Assembly: GCA_026392215.1 (NCBI GenBank)
Contig: JAPLCN010000185.1
Span: 1 to 39,933, forward strand
Length of the DNA: 39,933 nt
Direction: 5' to 3'
DNA from: Actinomycetota bacterium
Lineage (GTDB): Bacteria > Actinomycetota > Humimicrobiia > Humimicrobiales > Humimicrobiaceae
Made by a program: the position numbers and the translations under genes
The notes under the pieces: generated by a model
The model's input: the letters and a program-made list of their open reading frames with translations, nothing else
What the model was told of the DNA's origin: nothing
Database searches by the model: none
Shown here: positions 34,406 through 39,933 of the stretch, piece by piece
Position numbering within the stretch: position 1 is the first letter of the stretch
Layout: each line of letters begins with the position of its first letter

Positions 34406-35191
34406 ATGTATACATGCGGAATTGATATAGGTTCAGTCTCAACAGAAGCCTTAATTCTTGATATTGATGAAAGAAAAGATTATAAAATTCTTTCATATGC
34501 AATTATTAAAACCGGTTCAGATAGTAAAACTGCAGCAGAAAAATCATTTAAAATGGCGCTGAGTGAAGCAAAATTAAATAGAAATGAAATTAATTATATA
34601 GTGGCAACAGGATATGGAAGAGTAATTGTTGAATTCGCCAATAAAAATATAACTGAAATTACCTGCCACGCAAGCGGAGTTACTTTATTATTTCCTGATA
34701 TAATTACGATAATTGATATTGGAGGTCAGGATTCAAAGGTGATAAAAATAGACAGGACTTCAAAAAAGCCAATTGATTTCTTAATGAACGACAAATGCGC
34801 TGCAGGAACAGGAAGATTTTTGGAAGTTATGGCAAAAACTCTTGAAATTAACCTTGAAAATTTTGGAGAGATATTTTTAAGCACAAAAGAAAAAGTTGAC
34901 ATTACCTCTACCTGTACAGTTTTTGCCGAATCTGAAATAGTATCACTAATCGGACGCGGGGTTGCAAAGGAAAAAATTATTAAAGGCCTGATTTATTCTA
35001 TTGCTGACAGGATTATTTCAATGGTATCAAGAGTCGGCCTTGAAGCTCCGGTTTGTCTGACAGGAGGGGTTGCAAAGAATTCGGGAATAGCAAGCGCTAT
35101 TGAAGAAAAATTAGGCGTTAAGCTTCAAATTCCATTTGAGCCCCAAATAACCGGTGCTCTTGGAGCGGCTTATTTGGCAGGTAAGATTTAA
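34406..35191 (+). CDS. BcrA/HgdC-type ATP-dependent activase of dehydratase/DCCP systems
   Basis: A 261-residue ASKHA-fold ATPase: CGIDIGSVSTEALILD (phosphate 1), IVATGYGRVIVEFA, ITCHASGVTLLFPDI, IIDIGGQDSKVIK (phosphate 2), and LTGGVAKNSGIASAIEEK (adenosine). The two Cys that bridge a [4Fe-4S] cluster across the homodimer are in NDKCAAGTGRFLEVM and TSTCTVFAESEI. The length fits HgdC/YjiL-type activases. It hydrolyses ATP to drive a low-potential electron into its partner, here presumably the product of the gene just upstream or both paralogues. The ATG has an agagg five bases upstream, the best start signal of the three genes. Confidence 0.9.
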   Translation: MYTCGIDIGSVSTEALILDIDERKDYKILSYAIIKTGSDSKTAAEKSFKMALSEAKLNRNEINYIVATGYGRVIVEFANKNITEITCHASGVTLLFPDIITIIDIGGQDSKVIKIDRTSKKPIDFLMNDKCAAGTGRFLEVMAKTLEINLENFGEIFLSTKEKVDITSTCTVFAESEIVSLIGRGVAKEKIIKGLIYSIADRIISMVSRVGLEAPVCLTGGVAKNSGIASAIEEKLGVKLQIPFEPQITGALGAAYLAGKI

Positions 35192-35310
35192 GCTTATTTA
35201 TTAGCATAGCAGGCAGATATTTGTACTTGATTAATACCAAGTTTTTAGGATTTAATTTTCTCTGATGTTTTTGAACTAAAATTTAAAAAATGCTTAAAAC
35301 TTTTAATATT

Positions 35311-37944
35311 TTAATTATTAAGATGGAAACCATTATTTAATATGATCTTTGCCTGCTGGATTTCTTCTTCCCTGCTTTTTATTTTTCCATCCAGTTTTAA
35401 AATCAAAAGAGTATTGAGTATTTTCCCGATTTCTGCTCCATGTTTGAAACCAATCTCCATCAACTTTTCGCCGTCAATCATCAGGCTGCTGTCTTTTAAA
35501 TCCCGAATGTAACGGCATATATTTTTCTTTATGTTGCTTCCAAAACTATAAAGTATTACCTGAAGCTCCGGTGAGGAATTTTTCAGGAGTAGATATAGTT
35601 CTGAATTACTTAACCGGCTGCCTGCAAGTTTTTCAATCAGGCTGCCTTGCATTTGAGTAGCGTTTAAAATAATTTCCGTGTCTTTATTTTTGACTTTCAT
35701 ACCCCCGCACCATCTTATCAGAGAATCTTTGTGAAAATCAGAAAGCAGCATTGAAAAGATTAGCCTCCACTTCTTTATGCTTTCACAATAAAAGCCTTTA
35801 AACTCATCGTATCCCGCTAAAATCTTTTTAAGTTTATTTTCAAATTTGGCATCAATTTTCAAGCTGATATTTATTTTTTGAAGCGCTCTATATTCATAAA
35901 GCCTAAGAAGTGGTTTCCATGGATGATCTTCTTCAAGAATTGCAACCAGTTCGTCTCTGATTCTAACCCCTGTAAGTTTGGAAATTATTTCCATCTCTAT
36001 GGCACTTTTTATAAGGCTTTCCGTCTGACTGTCAATTTTAAAAGAAAATCTTTGTTCAAATCTGACAGCCCTGAAAATTCTGGTTGGATCTTCCACAAAG
36101 CTTAATTTATGCATAACTTTAATTTTTTTCCTTTTTAAATCTCTTCTTCCGCCAAAATAATCAATTAAAGTTCCGAAACTGGATTTATTTAAGGAAATTG
36201 CCATTGAGTTTATTGTAAAATCCCTTCTGTATAAATCCTGTTTTATGTTTGCTTCCTCTATATTCGGCAGTGCGGCCGGCTTATCATAATATTCAACTCT
36301 TGCAGTTGCAACATCAATGTGTCTTTTATTTTCAAGAACAATTACGCTTGTTTTAAATTTCTTATGGGTCCATATCTTTGCATTTATCATGGGGGCAAGT
36401 TTATTTGAAAAATTAATTCCATCTCCCTCAACAACAATGTCCACATCAAGATTCGGCTTGTTAAGCAAAATATCTCTCACAATTCCACCTACAAGATAAA
36501 CTTTATATTTAAGTTCTTTTGCAAGGTTTGAAATGACGTCAAGAATATTTTTTATTGCTGCAGGAAACAGTATTTCCATTCTTTCCAAAATATCAACATT
36601 GAAATAATCAGGTCTTTCATCTGAAATTCCCTCTTCTAAAAAATTTGCAGGTTCTTTATAGTTTAAAGACCTTAACAAATCCTTTCTGGTTATTATTCCA
36701 AGAATTTTATTTTTTGAGACAATTGGAATTCTTCCAATTCCGTTTTCTATCATCAGCCTTTGTATTTCTTCTAAAGTGGTTTCGGGAGCTGCCGTAATAA
36801 TTTCACCTGATTTAAATCCCTTAACCGGTGCATGAGATAAGCCATGCTTTATGGCCTTATCTATGTCTTTCCTTGTAATTATTCCTGTTAAAATGCCTTT
36901 AGCGTTAATAATAGGTATTCCTGAATGTCCATATTTTTTTAGTAACTCGCTTGTATAAGCTATGCTTTCATCTTCATCAACTACTCTTACGGGAAAAGTC
37001 ATTATATTTTTAGAGACTATCGGCTTTTTGATGTTTTTCTTAATTGAAGAAATGAGAATATCCTTTATTTTTTCAAAATCAGTGTCTTTAATAACTGAAG
37101 ATGCAGCAAGCTGATGTCCGCCGCCGCCAAGAGGAAGAAGTATTTTTGAAACATCAACATCTTTGTCATCGCTTCTTCCAACCAGATAGATCTTATCTTT
37201 CATTTTTACCCAGCAAAACACTATGTCTGATTCTTCAACTAATGCAAGTTTTCGGGTAAGAACAGATAGCCCTTCTACATAATTTTCTGAAACTTCATTT
37301 GAAAGCAAAATTTCCTTTTCGTTTATTTTAATTTTCCAGGAGTTAAGTATAAGTTTTTCCAGCAGGTTATGCTGCTCTTCCGATAAAGTTAAATTTAGAA
37401 ATTTGGACACTACAAAAAGGTTTGCACCATTCTTCAGTAAAAATGCACTGGCTTCCAGATCCAGAGGAGAGGTATTGGGATAGGAAAAATTTCCTGTATC
37501 TTCATATATTCCAAGCATAAAAAGTGTAGCTTCAAATTGAGTGATATGGATTTTTCTCTTCATGATTTTATGAACAATGATTGTAGTGGTGGAACCAACT
37601 TTTTTATAGTAATTCTTATCTGCTTTTAGGTCTTCCCTGCTTTTTTGATGGTGGTCAATAGTGAGAGTTTTTAAATCAGGGTTATTGATAATTTTCCGGA
37701 TCGGACCAAGCCTGCCGGCAATTCTCGTATCAATAAGTATTGCCTTTTTTACTTCGCTTAAATCAATGTCTGAAATTTCCCTGAATTGAGGCAGGTCATC
37801 TTCGTGCAATATCATAAACTCCCTCACATTCTGGTTTAAAGATGTGGGCAGAATTATTTCGGCGGCTGGAAATATTTTTTTAGCAGCAACCATGCCGGCA
37901 AAAGAATCAAAATCAGATGCCAGGTGCGTTACTATGATTTCCAT
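35311..37944 (-). CDS. DHH phosphoesterase - CBS - CBS - tRNA nucleotidyltransferase fusion
   Basis: An 877-residue multidomain protein. A DHH domain spans about 1-160 (HLASDFDSFAGMVAAKK, ILIDTRIAGRLG, LTIDHHQKSRED). A DHHA1 domain follows to about 305 (GGGGHQLAAS). Two CBS domains span about 310-435 (GHSGIPIINAKGILTGIITR; GIGRIPIVSKNKILGIITRK). A class II poly(A) polymerase/CCA-adding head spans about 465-600 (YLVGGIVRDILLNKPNLDVD, with the DVD metal site; YRRDFTINSMAI), with its RNA-binding body (VEDPTRIFRAVRFEQRFSFK) and a helical tail after it. This architecture is known in Aquifex, delta-proteobacteria and clostridia and includes A-adding enzymes. It probably repairs tRNA 3' ends, with adenine-nucleotide sensing by CBS and a DHH module cleaving an oligonucleotide or dinucleotide. 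Confidence 0.88.
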   Translation of the reverse strand: MEIIVTHLASDFDSFAGMVAAKKIFPAAEIILPTSLNQNVREFMILHEDDLPQFREISDIDLSEVKKAILIDTRIAGRLGPIRKIINNPDLKTLTIDHHQKSREDLKADKNYYKKVGSTTTIIVHKIMKRKIHITQFEATLFMLGIYEDTGNFSYPNTSPLDLEASAFLLKNGANLFVVSKFLNLTLSEEQHNLLEKLILNSWKIKINEKEILLSNEVSENYVEGLSVLTRKLALVEESDIVFCWVKMKDKIYLVGRSDDKDVDVSKILLPLGGGGHQLAASSVIKDTDFEKIKDILISSIKKNIKKPIVSKNIMTFPVRVVDEDESIAYTSELLKKYGHSGIPIINAKGILTGIITRKDIDKAIKHGLSHAPVKGFKSGEIITAAPETTLEEIQRLMIENGIGRIPIVSKNKILGIITRKDLLRSLNYKEPANFLEEGISDERPDYFNVDILERMEILFPAAIKNILDVISNLAKELKYKVYLVGGIVRDILLNKPNLDVDIVVEGDGINFSNKLAPMINAKIWTHKKFKTSVIVLENKRHIDVATARVEYYDKPAALPNIEEANIKQDLYRRDFTINSMAISLNKSSFGTLIDYFGGRRDLKRKKIKVMHKLSFVEDPTRIFRAVRFEQRFSFKIDSQTESLIKSAIEMEIISKLTGVRIRDELVAILEEDHPWKPLLRLYEYRALQKINISLKIDAKFENKLKKILAGYDEFKGFYCESIKKWRLIFSMLLSDFHKDSLIRWCGGMKVKNKDTEIILNATQMQGSLIEKLAGSRLSNSELYLLLKNSSPELQVILYSFGSNIKKNICRYIRDLKDSSLMIDGEKLMEIGFKHGAEIGKILNTLLILKLDGKIKSREEEIQQAKIILNNGFHLNN

Positions 37945-38149
37945 TTTTTATTTTTTTTATTTATTAATAAAAATTATTATTGTAATACGCCTTCTTTGCA
38001 AATCAACTTATAAATTCAGGCTGAATTCCTAAAATATTTTATTTGCAAAACAAAAAAACAAAGCTATTAAAATAAAATAATAAATTTAAAAGCATATATA
38101 TGTTTTATATAGTTTATTTAAGCATGAAAAAATCTGAATATATTATATT

Positions 38150-38677
38150 TTAATATCTGTTATATGAGACTATTTCTTCAACAGGTTTTCTGTTTCTTAC
38201 ACTGCCTTGTTCATCAGGATAACCTAGTGGGGTCAAGGCTACAACTTTTACGTTTTCAGGAACTCCAATTATATCCTTAACTGCCTTTTCACTAAAAGCG
38301 CCAATCCAGCATGTCCCAAGCCCCTGTTCAGCAGCTGCAAGCATAATATGCTCAAAAGAAATTCCGATATCGACCGGGAAGCTGTTAAGATATCCGCCCA
38401 TTGTTTTGTAAGCTTCTTCTTCTTTAGCACAAGCTACAATAACAATAGGAGCTTCCCCGATAAAAGTCTGATTTCTGCAGGCAACTACCAGGTTTTTGAT
38501 AATATCCTTATCAGTTACTACCACAAGCTTCCATGGCTGAAGATTTTTTGCTGAAGGAGCCTTTCTGAAAGCTTCAATAACATAATCCAGCTTTTCTTTT
38601 TCAACGCTAATGTTTTTATAGGACCTTATGCTTTTTCTCTTTTCAATGATTTCCAGAAAATTCTTAAAATTTTCCAT
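38150..38677 (-). CDS. Nitroreductase-family flavoprotein
   Basis: A 175-residue FMN-dependent oxidoreductase: RKSIRSYKNISVEKEKL (FMN phosphate site), FRKAPSAKNLQPWKLVVVTD (the AP-SA-N-QPW motif), DIGISFEHIMLAAAEQGLGT and CWIGAF, then VVALTPLGYPDEQ. It is a short member of the family, which reduces nitro compounds, quinones or enones with NAD(P)H; the natural substrate is unknown. The ATG has aggag five bases upstream. The 205-base gap to the upstream end of the fusion gene is AT-rich and featureless. Confidence 0.88.
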   Translation of the reverse strand: MENFKNFLEIIEKRKSIRSYKNISVEKEKLDYVIEAFRKAPSAKNLQPWKLVVVTDKDIIKNLVVACRNQTFIGEAPIVIVACAKEEEAYKTMGGYLNSFPVDIGISFEHIMLAAAEQGLGTCWIGAFSEKAVKDIIGVPENVKVVALTPLGYPDEQGSVRNRKPVEEIVSYNRY

Positions 38678-38768
38678 TCCATCTCCTGATTTTTTTTAAT
38701 TTTTAAATCCGCAAATTGTCAAAACCTTAAAAATAATCAAAGCTGTTAATTTTTATTTGTTTTTATTA

Positions 38769-39359
38769 TTATAAACCAATTTCCTTATCTATTTTTTGCA
38801 TGGCGTTTATTGCAATTTTTATAAATTCTTCAAGTGTGTACCCTAATTTTTCACATGCAAGCATTTGCCTTCTGTTAGCTCCTTTGGCAAAGGATTTCTC
38901 CTTGTATCTATTTAACACAAAATCAGAATCAATTGATTTTATTTTTTTATCAGGATTTATAAGCGCAGATGCTACTATCAATCCTGAAACCGGATCAGAA
39001 GCAAAAAGGGCAATATCCATTTCACTTTTTAGGGGAAAACCATGTGCATCATTATGGACTTTAACTGCATATGCAATGTCATCTTCAAAACCATGCTCTT
39101 TGAGCATTTCTTCACCTAAAAGGGAGTGCCTTAAAGGGTCATCAGCAGTATCTTCATAATCTATGTCATGAACAAGCCCTGCAATTGCCCACTTATCCTC
39201 ATTGAACTTACCAATGTTTGAATTTCCGGATTCAAAATTCTTTTTCTTTAAATCTGCAGCTAAATCTCTCATTATTGCTTCGACAGCAAGAGAGTGCTTG
39301 ATTAAATTTTTATTTTTGATAAATTTAACAACCAGCCTATATGCATTTCCCCTGTTCAT
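38769..39359 (-). CDS. HD-domain phosphohydrolase-like protein
   Basis: A 196-residue protein with the HD metal site: His in KHSLAVEAIMRDLA, the HD pair in AIAGLVHDIDYEDTADDPLR, His in RHSLLGEEMLKEHG, and VKVHNDAHGFPLKSE. This is the compact HDIG-type hydrolase seen in many anaerobes; members cleave phosphate esters of nucleotides, but the substrate is not known. Residues 145-196 form a helical cap (RYKEKSFAKGANRRQMLACE). It is upstream of the nitroreductase gene on the same strand with a 91-base gap. Confidence 0.82.
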   Translation of the reverse strand: MNRGNAYRLVVKFIKNKNLIKHSLAVEAIMRDLAADLKKKNFESGNSNIGKFNEDKWAIAGLVHDIDYEDTADDPLRHSLLGEEMLKEHGFEDDIAYAVKVHNDAHGFPLKSEMDIALFASDPVSGLIVASALINPDKKIKSIDSDFVLNRYKEKSFAKGANRRQMLACEKLGYTLEEFIKIAINAMQKIDKEIGL

Positions 39360-39496
39360 ATTCTCTGTTTTCCTTCTTAAACAATTTTACTTTTTTATTT
39401 TTTTTTATTTTGTTGCGGGTATTTAATTGCCTGTTTTATTAATATAAGAAAAATTTTTAAAAATATAAAATTTAATTTTACAGACCTCCAAGCAAG

Positions 39497-39534
39497 AAAG
39501 CCCCGAATTTATTCGTGGGGATGAATTGTCCTTC
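39497..39534 (+). mobile_element. IS200/IS605-type end hairpin (left end or second right end)
   Basis: The plus strand has ccccgaat (39501-39508), tt, then attcgtgggg (39511-39520), followed by atgaattgtcc. It forms a strong hairpin. Subterminal hairpins of this size are recognition sites for Y1 transposases. It lies about 340 bases before the clear right end at 39842, so the pair may bound one deleted element of about 400 bases. Confidence 0.4.
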
Positions 39535-39669
39535 CTTTTCCTTTTTCATTATGCTACTCTTTATATAGTTCTTTGACAAGATATGAGGTTGTATTCCCAA
39601 ATCTTGGAATATGTAAAATCTTGTAAGTTTGGGCTTTAACCAATTTGCAACAGAATATATTTTTGTTGC

Positions 39670-39841
39670 CGAGCCTGTGAGCATATCTCGCAGGCTATAG
39701 TCAGTTTAAGCTGACGATCTGGTGATGTGGTAACAGCATCACTGCCCGGGATTGTATATCATTCTCGGGATGGGCTATCTGGCACAGCCCCTAACTTAAG
39801 GGTTGCCCAAAACGGAAACGGGCAGAGGGCGTTAACCACTT
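39670..39841 (+). ncRNA. Candidate TnpB/IscB-type omega RNA (chain of hairpins)
   Basis: The plus strand holds at least six stems in a row. They are gcctg/caggc (39673/39691), gtcag/ctgac (39700/39711), gtgatg/catcac (39722/39737), cccggga/tctcggg (39745/39763, one G-U pair), gggct/agccc (39772/39786) and tgccc/gggca (39804/39820). It is far more GC-rich than its surroundings and ends directly before an IS605-type right end. That is where the guide RNA of TnpB elements sits. No tnpB reading frame precedes it. Confidence 0.5.
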
Positions 39842-39876
39842 GAGAATCTCCCGGCTTTAGTCGTGGAGAGTGTCAA
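39842..39876 (+). mobile_element. IS200/IS605-family right end
   Basis: gagaatctcccggctttagt followed by cgtggagagtgtcaa matches the familiar right-end form of TnpB-bearing elements: gaat, a c-rich arm, cggcttta, a g-rich arm, then gtcaa. The hairpin has a short ctc/gag base plus a ggctttagtc apex. Neither TnpA nor TnpB is encoded nearby, so it is a solo or internally deleted element. Beyond 39876 the sequence returns to AT-rich DNA. Confidence 0.55.
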
Positions 39877-39933
39877 AATTTGTAAGATTTTAATCTTTCA
39901 AAATAACTAGCCATTCTTAATTCTAAATCCTCA

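Noticed and set aside
39478-39684. A 68-codon minus-strand ORF (MLTGSATKIYSVANWLKPKL...) as a real gene
   Set aside because: It runs through the IS-end hairpin and into the structured omega-RNA-like region, has no convincing ribosome-binding site and no recognisable family. More likely an incidental frame inside the element.
1-39933. A CRISPR array or a complete prophage/defence island
   Set aside because: No regularly spaced direct repeats were seen, and no integrase, capsid, Cas or restriction genes are present.

Overview
This is a low-GC, AT-rich bacterial chromosome segment of about 40 kb. It is dominated by a run of about 25.5 kb (3281 to 28779) in which every gene lies on the minus strand. 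The gene order is mostly that of Bacillota and of some deep-branching anaerobes. Read in the direction of transcription it is rpsF-ssb-rpsR-DUF2232-rplI-dnaB-purA-purD-purE-pstB-greA-lysS-mcsA-mcsB-clpC-disA-yacL-ispD-ispF-gltX-cysE-cysS-rlmB-yacP-nuclease. A 2-hydroxyacyl-CoA dehydratase/activase-type set and the many Fe-S cysteines in it suggest an anaerobe. I cannot place the phylum: an uncultured low-GC lineage near Bacillota, Actinomycetota or Atribacterota would all fit.

Layout. 1-1182: the start of a DUF4173 membrane protein, cut by the window edge. 1507-2057: a frameshifted isochorismatase-family hydrolase. 2058-3240: a decayed patch holding one small membrane-protein gene (2348-2752), two tRNA-3'-end-like remnants flanking it, an open-frame relic, and two palindromic repeats resembling the 3' tail of RNase P RNA. 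3281-28779: the long housekeeping run (translation, replication, purine synthesis, protein quality control, c-di-AMP, isoprenoid precursors, cysteine/tRNA charging, rRNA modification and mRNA decay). 28780-30634: an intergenic zone with a HicB-like antitoxin remnant, a tiny ORF, a PAP2 phosphatase gene and a VapC/PIN-toxin remnant. 30635-35191: a histidine phosphatase, then a plus-strand group of two HgdB/DCCP-family iron-sulfur proteins and their ATP-dependent activase. 35311-39359: a DHH-CBS-CBS-tRNA nucleotidyltransferase fusion, a nitroreductase and an HD-domain protein. 39480-39880: a solo IS200/IS605-type end carrying a chain of hairpins typical of TnpB-associated omega RNA, with no transposase or TnpB left.

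How the genes fit together. McsA, McsB and ClpC form the protein-arginine-phosphorylation and proteolysis module, but McsB lacks arginine at all five positions that bind ATP phosphates in this family, so it may be a pseudokinase adaptor. DisA makes c-di-AMP in relatives, but here its RHR motif reads RHI; the phosphodiesterase gene gdpP, which in Bacillus lies between the DUF2232 gene and rplI, is absent. radA, ctsR and mrnC, expected in the Bacillus-type order, are also absent. Six genes (rpsF, rpsR, rplI, cysS, gltX and the histidine phosphatase) appear to start with TTG, three of them ribosomal-protein genes.

All calls rest on reading motifs and gene order by eye; no database search was possible.
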